A stretch of 64,000 bases of DNA from JAFALK01 sp036500605. GTDB taxonomy: Bacteria > Pseudomonadota > Gammaproteobacteria > Burkholderiales > Burkholderiaceae_C. The stretch is from contig DASYBU010000008.1 in the NCBI GenBank assembly GCA_036500605.1, positions 1-64,000 of the forward strand, in the 5' to 3' direction. Positions 34,464 through 43,396 of this stretch are shown piece by piece (the stretch's first letter is position 1; each line of letters opens with the position of its first letter). The translations under genes were made by a program, and so were the position numbers. The notes under the pieces were generated by a model. That model saw nothing but the letters and a program-made list of their open reading frames with translations. It did no database searches and was not told the origin of the DNA.

Positions 34464-35273
34464 ATGACCGCGCCCAAGCTCCCCGTCTTCTTCATCTCCC
34501 ACGGCGGCGGCCCGTGGCCGTGGATGCATGAGCAGATGGGCACCACGTATGACAAGCTGGCCGAATCGCTGGCGAGCATGCCCGCGCAATTCGGCAGTGC
34601 TGTGCCCAAGGCCGTGCTGATGATCTCGGCGCATTGGGAGGCGCCGGCCTTCACCGTGATGGCGAACGAGCATCCGTCGATGCTCTACGACTACGGCGGC
34701 TTCCCCGAGCACACCTATCGCATCAAATATCCGGCACCGGGCTCGCCGGTCTGGGCGCACCGCGTACGCGACCGGATCGAGGCGGCAGGGCTTGCGTCGG
34801 CGCTCGATGAACAGCGCGGCTTTGACCACGGCTGTTTTTCGCCGATGGCGGTGATCTACCCGGAAGCCAACGTGCCGGTGATCCAGCTCTCGCTCAAGCG
34901 CGGGCTCGATCCGGCCGAGCATCTGGCGCTGGGCCGCGCTCTCGCACCCCTGCGTGAGGAGGGCGTGGCCATCATCGCCAGCGGTCTCAGCTATCACAAC
35001 CTGCGTGCGTTTGGCGCGGCGGGGCGCGAGGCTTCAGCGACCTTTGATCAATGGTTGCAGCGCTCGCTGATCGGCACCGATCCTGCGGCGCGCGATGCGG
35101 CCTTGATCGATTGGGAAAATGCGCCGGCCGCGCGTCAGGCCCATCCGCGCGAGGAGCATCTGCTGCCGCTGATGGTGGCTGCGGGTGCCGCGGGTACGGA
35201 TGCCGCAAGCCTCTCGTATCACGAGGATGCCTTCATGGGCACCCTCACAGTCTCAAGCTACCGCTTCGGCTGA
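34464..35273 (+). CDS. Extradiol ring-opening dioxygenase, 4,5-DOPA dioxygenase type
   Basis: This 269-residue class III extradiol dioxygenase resembles the YgiD/DODA group. Metal and active-site histidines are visible in FFISHGGGP, ISAHWEAP, RGFDHGCFSP, GLSYHNLR and HPREEHLLPL. Such enzymes open catechol rings next to the hydroxyls using non-haem iron or zinc. It is convergent with the sulfatase (49 bases between stops). The natural substrate is not shown by context. Confidence 0.92.
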   Translation: MTAPKLPVFFISHGGGPWPWMHEQMGTTYDKLAESLASMPAQFGSAVPKAVLMISAHWEAPAFTVMANEHPSMLYDYGGFPEHTYRIKYPAPGSPVWAHRVRDRIEAAGLASALDEQRGFDHGCFSPMAVIYPEANVPVIQLSLKRGLDPAEHLALGRALAPLREEGVAIIASGLSYHNLRAFGAAGREASATFDQWLQRSLIGTDPAARDAALIDWENAPAARQAHPREEHLLPLMVAAGAAGTDAASLSYHEDAFMGTLTVSSYRFG

Positions 35274-35322
35274 ATCGCTGCTCAAACGCGGCCGAAAGCG
35301 GCGGCGCCGGGCACCTGCGTCT

Positions 35323-37662
35323 TCATGGGCCCGCCTTGGCCGACGCTGCTGACGCCGCCGCGCGCATGCGCGCCTGCATCGCCGCTTCATCAATCAGCAT
35401 CGGCGTTCCGGGCGCTTGCGCACCCGGCACGATCCGCACGCGCTCGATCTTGCCAGCGTAGGCAAAGGTGCCGCGGTCGGCATAGCGCAGGCTCACCGAC
35501 TGACGCCGGTTCAGGCCGACGGTGAGCCCGCCCGAAGGCACGCGCACCTGCGTCGGCGAGAGATCGGCGGCCGCATGGCAGACCACGCCGTTGAGCGTGA
35601 TGCAGCCCTCGCCGCAGCGCTCACCCAAGGCCTTGTAGTCGAGCACAAACTCCTGCGCACCCGGCTGGAGCATCACCGGCGCCAGCTCGATCGGGCTGTA
35701 CCAGAGTTGGTAGACAAAGTGCAGCTGCCCGTCCATCACGAACAGCGCCATGCCGGCAAAGCGATCGCCAAGCGCGAAGATCACGCCCTCCTGGCCGGGC
35801 TGCCAATCGAAGCGGGCGCTCAAGCCATAGCTGCGATCCGCGATCAGCGGCGAGACCGTGTGGCTGGGCACCCATTGCGCACCGCGCAGGAACTCACGCG
35901 GCGTGGTCAGCTCGGCCAGCTCATGCGGCGGCACGGTGATGGCGCGGAGGTCGTCGCGCGAGTCGAGCGGGTACACGTAGTTGGCGGTCGCGTCCTCCTC
36001 GAACTCGGCCACCAGGCGCGCCAGCACATCGGGATATTGCGCAGCCAGGTCGTGCAGCTCGGCGGGATCGTTCGCGATGTTGAACAGCATCCAGTTGTCC
36101 AGCTGGATCGGCGTGCGTGGCACTTGCAGGGAGACGATCTTCCACTCGCTGCTGATGTAGCCGCGATTGGCTTGCAGCTCGTAGTACTGGCGCGTGCGGC
36201 GCTGCGGGGCCTCGGCATCGTTGAGCATCGAGACAAAGCTGGCGCCGTCGACGTGGCGCGTGCGCAGGCCCTTGAAGCTGGTCGGATATTCGCCCTGCGT
36301 GAGCTCCAGCACGGTGGGCAGCAGGTCGGTCACATGCACCCATTGGCGGCGCATCGTGCCTTGTTCAGTGATGCCCTGCGGCCATTGGATCAGCAGCGGC
36401 ACGCGGATGCCGCCGGCCATCGGCGTGCGCTTGTAATAGCGGTAGGGCGTGTTGGAGACCTGCGTCCAGCCGCTCGGATACGCGCCATAAGTGGCGGCAC
36501 TGCCCATCAGGCCCTCGGCCACGATGTTCTGCACGATCTTCGGGTCCTCGGGCAGGCCCGAGCGGCGGCCTTGCAGGTTGAGCGTGCCGGTGGGGCCGCC
36601 GACCGAATTGGCGCCGTTGTCGGAGGTGGCGATGATCAGCGTGTTGTCGAGCTGCCCGGTGGCTTCCAGGAAATCGAGCAGGCGGCCGACGTTCTGGTCG
36701 GCGTTGTCGACCAGCGCGGCGTAGACCTCCATGTGCTGCGCATAGAGCGCGCGGTTGGCTTCGTCGAGCTCGTCCCAGGCCGGCACGCCGGGATTGCGCG
36801 GCGCGAAGCCGGCGTTCTCCTCGATCAGGCCCATTGCGCGCTGGCGCTCATAACGCGCATGTCGGATGGCGTCCCAGCCGGTGTCGTAGCGGCCCTTGTA
36901 CTTCGCCACATCGACCGGCTTGGCCTGCAGCGGTGTGTGCGGCGTCTGGAAGGCGAGATAAAGAAAGAAGGGCTTCTCGGGCGAGCAGGCGCGTTGCTCG
37001 GCCAGCCAGCCGATCGCGCGGTTCGTGTAGTCGTCGGGCGCGAAATAGTCGGGCGGGAAGCTGTCGATCTGCGCGGGCTGGTTGCCTTCCATCATGCGGT
37101 CAGGATGGAAGTAACTGGTCTCGGCGCCGAGGAAGCCGTAGAAGCGTTCGAAGCCGCGTTGCAGCGGCCACGAGCTGGTGTCGCCGCCGGGCTGGGCGTT
37201 GGCGTCATAGGTGTTGTGCCATTTGCCGGCGGCCAGCGTGGTGTAGCCCTGGGCGAGCAGGAGCTCGGCCATCGTGGGCGCGTCCTTGCTCATTTCGCCC
37301 TTGTAGCCCGGGTAGCCGGGGTCGTTGTGGGTCAGCCAGCCGCAGCCCACGCTGTGCGGGTTCTTGCCGGTCAGCAGCGCGGCGCGCGCCGGCGTGCACA
37401 TGGGCACCGTGGTGTAGTTCGTGAAGCGCAGGCCGTGTTGGGCAAGGCGGTCGAAGTTGGGCGTGTGAATCTCGCCGCCGTGGCAGCCGAAGTCGGCGTA
37501 GCCGAGGTCGTCCAGCAGGATCACGACGATGTTCGGAGCGCCCTGGGCGGGCTTCACCGGCTCACGAAAGTGGGGCATCGAGCGGGCCAGCGTGGGGCCG
37601 ATCTTGCCCGCGAAACCGAAACCCGGATCGCCGCTGCGATCACCGTCGTGAGGCTGGGACAT
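35323..37662 (-). CDS. Arylsulfatase-type sulfatase
   Basis: This 779-residue type I sulfatase hydrolyses sulfate esters. The metal-binding start is NIVVILLDDLGYADFG. The CxPxR motif (PMCTPARAALLTGK) places C89 as the residue converted to formylglycine, and SDNGAN lies downstream. A C-terminal beta-rich extension (about 560-779) makes it longer than the 530-residue Pseudomonas arylsulfatase. No signal peptide is seen. No formylglycine-generating enzyme gene is in the window, so maturation must come from elsewhere. AGGAG precedes the ATG at 37662. A perfect palindrome lies 60 bases upstream. It follows the crp-like gene on the same strand and probably belongs to the adjoining catabolic cluster. 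Confidence 0.94.
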   Translation of the reverse strand: MSQPHDGDRSGDPGFGFAGKIGPTLARSMPHFREPVKPAQGAPNIVVILLDDLGYADFGCHGGEIHTPNFDRLAQHGLRFTNYTTVPMCTPARAALLTGKNPHSVGCGWLTHNDPGYPGYKGEMSKDAPTMAELLLAQGYTTLAAGKWHNTYDANAQPGGDTSSWPLQRGFERFYGFLGAETSYFHPDRMMEGNQPAQIDSFPPDYFAPDDYTNRAIGWLAEQRACSPEKPFFLYLAFQTPHTPLQAKPVDVAKYKGRYDTGWDAIRHARYERQRAMGLIEENAGFAPRNPGVPAWDELDEANRALYAQHMEVYAALVDNADQNVGRLLDFLEATGQLDNTLIIATSDNGANSVGGPTGTLNLQGRRSGLPEDPKIVQNIVAEGLMGSAATYGAYPSGWTQVSNTPYRYYKRTPMAGGIRVPLLIQWPQGITEQGTMRRQWVHVTDLLPTVLELTQGEYPTSFKGLRTRHVDGASFVSMLNDAEAPQRRTRQYYELQANRGYISSEWKIVSLQVPRTPIQLDNWMLFNIANDPAELHDLAAQYPDVLARLVAEFEEDATANYVYPLDSRDDLRAITVPPHELAELTTPREFLRGAQWVPSHTVSPLIADRSYGLSARFDWQPGQEGVIFALGDRFAGMALFVMDGQLHFVYQLWYSPIELAPVMLQPGAQEFVLDYKALGERCGEGCITLNGVVCHAAADLSPTQVRVPSGGLTVGLNRRQSVSLRYADRGTFAYAGKIERVRIVPGAQAPGTPMLIDEAAMQARMRAAASAASAKAGP

Positions 37663-37721
37663 CTTGTACTCCTGCTGTTCTGAGAATCTCGAACTCGCAC
37701 GGTAGCAAGGCACCCGTCGTG

Positions 37722-37745
37722 GGTCTGTCGAACTTTCGACAGACC
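37722..37745. promoter_or_regulatory. Perfect 24-base palindrome upstream of the sulfatase gene
   Basis: GGTCTGTCGAA and TTCGACAGACC are exact inverted arms around CT. The centre can be read as TGTCG-N6-CGACA, the 5-6-5 geometry of Crp/Fnr-family sites. No T tract follows on the minus strand, so a terminator is unlikely. It sits between the regulator gene and the sulfatase gene. Confidence 0.7.
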
Positions 37746-37754
37746 ACGGCCTTT

Positions 37755-38510
37755 CTAGTCGCCCCTTGCGCGCTCGGCCAGGAGTGCAGGCTGGATGATG
37801 GTCAGCGAGGAATAGTGCAGGCTGATCAGGCCTTCGCTCTCCAGCTGCTTGAGCGCGAAATTGACGCGCTGGCGGCTCATGCCGAGCCATTCCGCCATGT
37901 CGGTCTGCGACAGCCGGATGTCGATCACGATCTGCCCCGCCTCGGCGCGCCCGTAGAGCTGGCCCATCATGTGCAGCATGCCGGCCGTGCGCTCGGCCAG
38001 CGGCATGGCTGGGTCGGCCGCCATGCGTTCATAGACGAGCTGCAGGCGCTGCACGATCTGCAGCTCGCAGGCCCGCACCAGCTGCGGCTCGCGGGCGCGC
38101 AGGCGGCGAAAGCCTTCGCAGGAGATCTGCAACAGGTCGCCGTCCGCGCGGCCGTTCACGTCGTGCGTGTGGCTGGTCAGGCGTATGTCGACCATGCCGG
38201 TGAGGCCGTAGAAATCACCGGGCAGCAGCAGGCCCATCAGGTGGCGATGGCCGTTGGCGTGCAGGGCCACGCCATCGAGCATGCCGTTGATCACCAGGCC
38301 CACATGGCTCATCGGGTCGCCGCGGCGCGCGATCATCTCGCCCTTGCCCATGCGGCGAAACTGGCCGGCGGCGATCAGCTCCTCCAGCAGCGGGACGGGG
38401 CAGTCCTTGAAGCCCAGGGAGCGCGTCAGCAAGGCCAAGGCCTGCTGACTCAGGGTTTCACCTGAATTGCGGTCTTTTGTCGTTGTTTTGACTGTGATCG
38501 GCATGGGCAT
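37755..38510 (-). CDS. Crp/Fnr-family transcription regulator
   Basis: This 251-residue protein has an N-terminal cyclic-nucleotide-binding-type beta barrel (KGEMIARRGDPMSHVGLVIN; LLLPGDFYGLTGMVD), a dimer helix and a C-terminal winged helix-turn-helix (LSQTDMAEWLGMSRQRVNFA). No Fnr-type cysteine cluster is seen, so an iron-sulfur sensor is unlikely. The effector is unknown. It is divergent from the GMC oxidoreductase and upstream of the sulfatase, and TGTC/GACA palindromes occur near the genes around it. Start 38510 or 38504. Confidence 0.9.
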   Translation of the reverse strand: MPMPITVKTTTKDRNSGETLSQQALALLTRSLGFKDCPVPLLEELIAAGQFRRMGKGEMIARRGDPMSHVGLVINGMLDGVALHANGHRHLMGLLLPGDFYGLTGMVDIRLTSHTHDVNGRADGDLLQISCEGFRRLRAREPQLVRACELQIVQRLQLVYERMAADPAMPLAERTAGMLHMMGQLYGRAEAGQIVIDIRLSQTDMAEWLGMSRQRVNFALKQLESEGLISLHYSSLTIIQPALLAERARGD

Positions 38511-38540
38511 TGGACAGACTGGCGTGGGCTGGATTGTCCA
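38511..38540. promoter_or_regulatory. TGGACA-N18-TGTCCA inverted repeat in divergent promoter region
   Basis: Arms lie at 38511-38516 and 38535-38540, immediately upstream of the regulator start. The half-sites match GGACA/TGTCC of the site before the transporter gene. Confidence 0.5.
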
Positions 38541-38673
38541 GCCTAACGCGATAGATCAACAGACGGCAAAGCTTGTGCCGACGCAGAGACGCGTACGAGC
38601 ACAAGCACAACACTTGCGGCCGGCAAGCGCAGCCTGCAAAAAGACAGCCCGCAAAAAGAGACAAGCCATCAGC

Positions 38674-40287
38674 ATGAACAGCACTGACTTCGACTACATC
38701 GTGGTGGGCGCCGGCTCCGGCGGCGCCGCCGCTGCGGCACGCCTCTCGGAAAACGGCCGCCACAGCGTGCTGCTGCTCGACGCCGGCCCGCGTGACCGCC
38801 ACATCTGGTCGCGCATCCCGCTCGGCGTCGCCAACGTGCTCGGCAAAGGCATCTACATCCGCCACTTCTTCACCGAGCCCGATCCGCGACTCAATGGCCG
38901 CAAGATCTACTGGCCGCGCGGCTGGGCCCTGGGCGGCTCCAGCACGGTCAACGGCATGATCTGGGTCCACGGCACGCCGCACCTGTACGACGAATGGGCG
39001 GCCGACGGCTGCCCGGGCTGGTCGTATGCCGACCTGAAGCCCTGGTTCCGCAAGATCGAGTCGTTCGCCGGCGGCAACCGCGAGTTTCGCGGTCATGAGG
39101 GCCCGATCACCGTCACGCAATACGCCTCGGACGACCCGTTGGCGGATGATTTCCTCGACGCCGTGCAGGCCGCCGGCATCGGCCCGCGCGTGCGCGACTT
39201 CAACGAAGGCGGCTTCGGCGGCAGTCCGCAGCAGTACAACACGCGCAACGGCCTGCGCTGCAACACGCGCTGGGCCTACCTCGACCCCGCCAAGGGCCGT
39301 GCCAACCTGACCGTGCTGACCGAGACGCTGGCCACGCGCGTGCGCTTCGAGGGCAAGCGCGCGGTCGGCATCAACGCCAGGTCGGCGGGCCGCGAGGTTT
39401 CGTTCAATGCGCGCAAGGAGGTAATTCTTTGCGGCGGCGCCTTCAACTCCGCGCAGTTGCTGGAGCTCTCGGGCGTGGGCCGGCGCGAGGTGCTGGCGGC
39501 CGCCAACGTGCCGCTGTTGCATGAGCTGCCGATGGTCGGCGAGAACCTTTCCGAGCATGTCTACAGCCCCGTGGTCTTCCGCACCAACCCCGGCGTGAGC
39601 TGGAACCGCAAGCTCACCAGCCCGATCGGCCAGGCCGGCGTGGCGCTGCGCTGGCTCACGAGCCGCGACGGCCCGATGTCGAGCAACACCATCACCGCGC
39701 AGGCCTTTGTGCCGGCCGAGAGCGGCGGCACGCGGGCCGACATCAAGCTGCAGGTCCAGCAGGTCTCGGCTGCGAACAACCGCGGCAAGGGCAAGATGGC
39801 GATGGACGATTTCGACGCCATCTCGCTGGCCTCGTTCCAGATCCGGCCTTACTCGCGCGGCAGCAGCCACATCAGCAGCGCCGACCCGGCCGGCGATCCG
39901 CGCATGTTCTCCCAGCACTTCAGCGACCCGCGCGATATCGAGGCCTGCCTCAACGGCCTCAGAATGGCGCGCCGCGCGGCGGCTGCCGCTCCGATGTCGC
40001 AGTGGATCGTCGGCGAGGAGCGCCCCGGTCCCAAGGCCGGCAGCGACGAAGCGCTGGTCGACTACCTGCGCGCCAACGGCGCCACTGCCTATCACCCGGT
40101 CGGCACCTGCCGCATCGGCAGCGATGCCGCGCAATCGGTTGTTGATCCGCAGCTGCGCGTGCATGGCCTGCAAGGCCTGCGCATTGCCGACGGCTCGGTG
40201 ATGCCGTCGATCGCTTCCACCAATACCAACGCCATCTGCATCGTGATGGGTGAACGCGTGGCCGATTTCATCCAGAAGAGTGCCTGA
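38674..40287 (+). CDS. GMC-family FAD alcohol dehydrogenase (choline dehydrogenase-like)
   Basis: This 537-residue flavoprotein of the glucose-methanol-choline family oxidises alcohols to aldehydes. The FAD motif YIVVGAGSGGAAAAARLSE is N-terminal, followed by WALGGSSTVNGMIWV. The catalytic histidine is in TAYHPVGTCRIG, and the C-terminal LRIADGSVMPSIASTNTNA is complete. The start at 38674 gives the family N-terminus; an in-frame start at 38467 would overlap the divergent regulator. The acyl-CoA ligase gene follows after 19 bases. With the sulfatase it suggests use of an alcohol released from a sulfate ester. Confidence 0.94.
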   Translation: MNSTDFDYIVVGAGSGGAAAAARLSENGRHSVLLLDAGPRDRHIWSRIPLGVANVLGKGIYIRHFFTEPDPRLNGRKIYWPRGWALGGSSTVNGMIWVHGTPHLYDEWAADGCPGWSYADLKPWFRKIESFAGGNREFRGHEGPITVTQYASDDPLADDFLDAVQAAGIGPRVRDFNEGGFGGSPQQYNTRNGLRCNTRWAYLDPAKGRANLTVLTETLATRVRFEGKRAVGINARSAGREVSFNARKEVILCGGAFNSAQLLELSGVGRREVLAAANVPLLHELPMVGENLSEHVYSPVVFRTNPGVSWNRKLTSPIGQAGVALRWLTSRDGPMSSNTITAQAFVPAESGGTRADIKLQVQQVSAANNRGKGKMAMDDFDAISLASFQIRPYSRGSSHISSADPAGDPRMFSQHFSDPRDIEACLNGLRMARRAAAAAPMSQWIVGEERPGPKAGSDEALVDYLRANGATAYHPVGTCRIGSDAAQSVVDPQLRVHGLQGLRIADGSVMPSIASTNTNAICIVMGERVADFIQKSA

Positions 40288-40306
40288 GCACCCGCAGCAG
40301 ACGAAC

Positions 40307-41917
40307 ATGAACGACAGCAAACCCTGGCTCAAGCAGTACCCGCCCGAGATTCCTCACAACGTTGACGTGGCGCCGCTGCCTTCGCTCGTGCACATGCTCG
40401 ATGCCGCGCTGCTTCAGCACGCCGATCGCCCCGCGATCACGAGCCTGGGCCGCAGCACGACCTACGCCGAGCTCGATCAGATGAGCCGGCTCTTCGCCGG
40501 CTGGCTGCAAAGCCAGGGAGCGCTCAAGGGCGACCGCGTGGCGGTGATGATGCCCAACGTGATGCCCTTCGCCGTCGCGGTGCTCGGCACGCTGCGCGCG
40601 GGCGGCACGGTCGTGACCATCAACCCGCTCTACACGCCGCGTGAGCTCAACCATCAGCTCCAGGACAGCGGTACCGAGACGCTCGTCGTCTTTGCCGCGT
40701 TCGCAGGCACCGTGGCGCAGAGCCTGGAAGGCACGGCCGTCAAGCGCATCGTCGTGGTGAAGGCCGGTGCGCCCGGCGTTGAACTGCCGGGCCAGATCGA
40801 TTTCATGCAGGCCCTGCAGGCTGGCGCGCAAGTCCGCTTCACGCCGGTCGAGCTGTGTGGCGAAGACCTCGCCTTCCTGCAATACACGGGCGGCACCACC
40901 GGCGTGAGCAAGGGCGCGATGCTCAAGCACTCGAACATCGTGGCCAACGTGGCGCAGACCAGCGCCTGGATGCATCCCGTCATGCCCGATGGCGCCTCGA
41001 TGGGCATGAACATCGCGTGCTTCCTGCCGCTGTATCACATCTTCGCGCTGACGGTCTGCCTGATGTGGGGCCTGCGCCAGGGCCTGCACAGCGTGCTGAT
41101 CGCCAACCCGCGCGACATGGCCGGCGCGGCCCGGGAGCTCGGCGGCGTGGCCGTCCATGTGTTCCCCGGCGTGAACACCCTGTTCGGCGGCGTGGTGGCC
41201 AACAGGGCCTTGCTGGAGGCGCTCAACCTCAGCGAGCTGAGGCTCGCGATCGGCGGCGGCTCGGCCGTGCAGCAAGGCGTGGCCGAGCGCTGGCTGGCCG
41301 CCACCGGCGTGCCGATCTGCGAAGGCTATGGGCTCTCGGAAACCTCGCCGCTGGCCAGCTGCAATATCGTCACCGCGAAGGCCTGGAGCGGCACCATCGG
41401 CCTGCCTGTCTCGAACACCGAGATCGCGATCCGCGACGATGAGGGTCGCGATGTGGCCCTTGGCGAGCGCGGTGAAATCTGCATCCGCGGCCCGCAGGTG
41501 ATGGGCGGCTACTGGCGCCGCCCCGATGAGACCGCCAAGGTCATGAGCGAAGACGGCTTCTTCAAGACCGGCGATATCGGCGTCATGGATGCCGAAGGCC
41601 GCGTGAAGATCGTCGACCGCAAGAAGGACATGATCCTGGTGAGCGGCTTCAATGTCTTCCCGAACGAGATCGAGGACGTGGTCTCCACGCTCGACGGCGT
41701 GCTCGAGAGTGCCGCCATCGGCGTGGCCGACGAGAAGAGCGGCGAGGCGGTCAAGCTCTTCGTCGTGCGCAGCAAGCCCGAGCTGACCGTCGAGCAGGTC
41801 AGCGAGCATTGCCGCAAGCACCTGACCGGCTACAAGAACCCCAGGCACATCGTCTTCATCGAGGCGCTGCCCAAGACCACCGTTGGCAAGGTCTTGCGCC
41901 GTGAGCTGCGAGGCTGA
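40307..41917 (+). CDS. AMP-binding acyl-CoA ligase (long-chain type)
   Basis: This 536-residue adenylate-forming enzyme activates a carboxylic acid to its CoA thioester. It shows the ATP/AMP motifs LQYTGGTTGVSKGAML, EGYGLSETSP, FFKTGDIG, IVDRKKDMILVSG and the C-terminal lysine region PKTTVGKVLRREL. Closest in style to FadD-like ligases; the chain length or ring specificity cannot be read. It is the second gene of the GMC operon and would act after alcohol oxidation. Confidence 0.94.
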   Translation: MNDSKPWLKQYPPEIPHNVDVAPLPSLVHMLDAALLQHADRPAITSLGRSTTYAELDQMSRLFAGWLQSQGALKGDRVAVMMPNVMPFAVAVLGTLRAGGTVVTINPLYTPRELNHQLQDSGTETLVVFAAFAGTVAQSLEGTAVKRIVVVKAGAPGVELPGQIDFMQALQAGAQVRFTPVELCGEDLAFLQYTGGTTGVSKGAMLKHSNIVANVAQTSAWMHPVMPDGASMGMNIACFLPLYHIFALTVCLMWGLRQGLHSVLIANPRDMAGAARELGGVAVHVFPGVNTLFGGVVANRALLEALNLSELRLAIGGGSAVQQGVAERWLAATGVPICEGYGLSETSPLASCNIVTAKAWSGTIGLPVSNTEIAIRDDEGRDVALGERGEICIRGPQVMGGYWRRPDETAKVMSEDGFFKTGDIGVMDAEGRVKIVDRKKDMILVSGFNVFPNEIEDVVSTLDGVLESAAIGVADEKSGEAVKLFVVRSKPELTVEQVSEHCRKHLTGYKNPRHIVFIEALPKTTVGKVLRRELRG

Positions 41918-41947
41918 CGGAAAAGCATTCTTCACCGGGTCCACAAT

Positions 41948-41963
41948 TGTCCTGACTTGGACA
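41948..41963. promoter_or_regulatory. TGTCC-N6-GGACA palindrome upstream of the transporter gene
   Basis: TGTCC (41948-41952), TGACTT, GGACA (41959-41963) lies 57 bases before the MFS start, in the only sizeable gap of the GMC operon. The geometry is the same as that of the sulfatase palindrome. Confidence 0.6.
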
Positions 41964-42020
41964 GCGCCAGGCTGACGGCTTCCCTAGCATGGCGCCACAA
42001 ACACATCACGAGACAAGCCC

Positions 42021-43304
42021 ATGACCGCTCCCGTCGCTGACGACTACCAAGTGCCGCGCAGGCAGGCCCATTTCGCCCTGGTCGTGCTGACCCTGCTGAT
42101 GGCCTTCGACTTCATCGACCGCCAGGTGCTGGCCTCGTTGCTGCCGGCGATCAAGCAGGAATGGGCCTTGTCCGACACCAAGCTCGGCATGCTGGTGTCG
42201 TCGGTCAACGTGGCGATTGCCCTGCTGGCCCTGCCTACGGCGATGGTCGTTGATCGCTGGAGCCGCTCGCGCAGCATCGGCGTGATGGCCGTGCTGTGGT
42301 CGCTTGCCACCGGCGCCTGCATGCTGGCCGGCAACTTCTATCAGCTGCTGGTGGCGCGCTTTGCCATCGGCACCGGCGAGGCCGGCTATGTGGCGGGCGG
42401 CAATGCGCTCCTCTCCGCGCTCTATCCGGCCCGCTTGCGCGCCACGGTGATCGGCATCTTCCAATCGGGTGGCCTGATCGGCTCGGTGCTGGGCGTGGTG
42501 CTGGGTGGCTATATCGCCTCGCACTGGGGCTGGCGTTCGGCCTTCGGCGTGGTGGCGCTGCCGGGGCTGCTGCTGGCCGTGCTGGTGTTCTTCATCCGCG
42601 ACTACAAGAGCGTCGCCGTCACCGTCACCGACGAGCAGAGCGGCCTGGTGCGCGAAGTGTCCTGGCTCGACGTGATCGTCATGATGTTGCGCACGCCCGT
42701 GCTGCTGCTGGTCTTCATTGCCCAGGCTTCGCAGCTCTTTTTTGTCTCGACCTTCGGCAACTGGCTGCCGTCCTTCCTGAACCGCGTGCACGGCCTGCCG
42801 CTGGATAAAGCCGGCCTGCACACCGGCCTGACCCTGATCGTCGCCGCGGCGGGCACGGCCGTTGGCGGCTGGTCCATCGACCGGTTCGCACGCCAGAAGC
42901 CGCATCGCCGGCTGTACGGTGCGGCCGCGTTCGCGCTGTTGACCGCGGTGCTGTTCGCGGCGGCCTTCAGCATCGAAGCTTCGGGCCTGCAAAGAGTGCT
43001 GATGTTCGCCGGCGCCTTCTGCATGACTGCGGTGCTGGGCCCGGCGATGGCCGCGGTCAGCGACCTGGTGCATCCGGGCATGCGCACTTCCGCGCTGGGC
43101 ATGCTGGTGACCACCACCAACCTCTTCGGCATGGCCCTGGGCCCGACGCTGGGCGGCATGCTGGCCGATCGCTACGACTTGCAGACCGCCTTGCTGATCG
43201 TGGCCTTCGCGCCGCTGCTGGGCGCCGTGGGCTACACGATGGCGGCCCTGCGCTACAACCGGGGCCGCATGGCGTCGGCCGATGCGCAGCTCAGCATGGC
43301 TTGA
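42021..43304 (+). CDS. MFS transporter
   Basis: This 427-residue integral membrane protein has about 12 hydrophobic segments in two halves and the MFS loop motif (MVVDRWSRSRSIGVMAV) between helices 2 and 3. The N-terminus FALVVLTLLMAFDFIDRQVL contains the Asp-Arg pair seen in anion/organic acid symporters. It is last in the cluster with the GMC dehydrogenase and CoA ligase and has its own upstream palindrome, so uptake of the cluster's substrate is likely. A near-pure purine run (43303-43333) follows. Confidence 0.92.
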   Translation: MTAPVADDYQVPRRQAHFALVVLTLLMAFDFIDRQVLASLLPAIKQEWALSDTKLGMLVSSVNVAIALLALPTAMVVDRWSRSRSIGVMAVLWSLATGACMLAGNFYQLLVARFAIGTGEAGYVAGGNALLSALYPARLRATVIGIFQSGGLIGSVLGVVLGGYIASHWGWRSAFGVVALPGLLLAVLVFFIRDYKSVAVTVTDEQSGLVREVSWLDVIVMMLRTPVLLLVFIAQASQLFFVSTFGNWLPSFLNRVHGLPLDKAGLHTGLTLIVAAAGTAVGGWSIDRFARQKPHRRLYGAAAFALLTAVLFAAAFSIEASGLQRVLMFAGAFCMTAVLGPAMAAVSDLVHPGMRTSALGMLVTTTNLFGMALGPTLGGMLADRYDLQTALLIVAFAPLLGAVGYTMAALRYNRGRMASADAQLSMA

Positions 43305-43396
43305 AGAAGAATAAAGAGAAAGAGAGAGAAGGGCATCGGCCGGCGGGGTTGCTGCGGATGTGGCACTCTCTGCACTTTTGAGTGCTCGCTGACCCG

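Noticed and set aside
35416..37683. A 755-codon plus-strand open frame opposite the sulfatase
   Set aside because: It is the antisense shadow of a gene with complete sulfatase motifs and is rich in Arg, Ala, Gly, Val and His without any domain pattern.
38458..40332. A 624-codon minus-strand open frame opposite the GMC gene, and a similar one at 40268-41944 opposite the CoA ligase
   Set aside because: Both lack domain patterns and lie exactly antisense to well-supported genes.
43303..43333. A nearly pure purine run after the MFS gene
   Set aside because: It is notable but short, broken by one T, and has no mirror symmetry that would support a triplex structure. I see no functional context.
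43361..43375. TGGCAC followed by TGCAC before selO, resembling a sigma-54 promoter
   Set aside because: The GG-to-GC distance is two bases too short, and this spacing is critical for RpoN.
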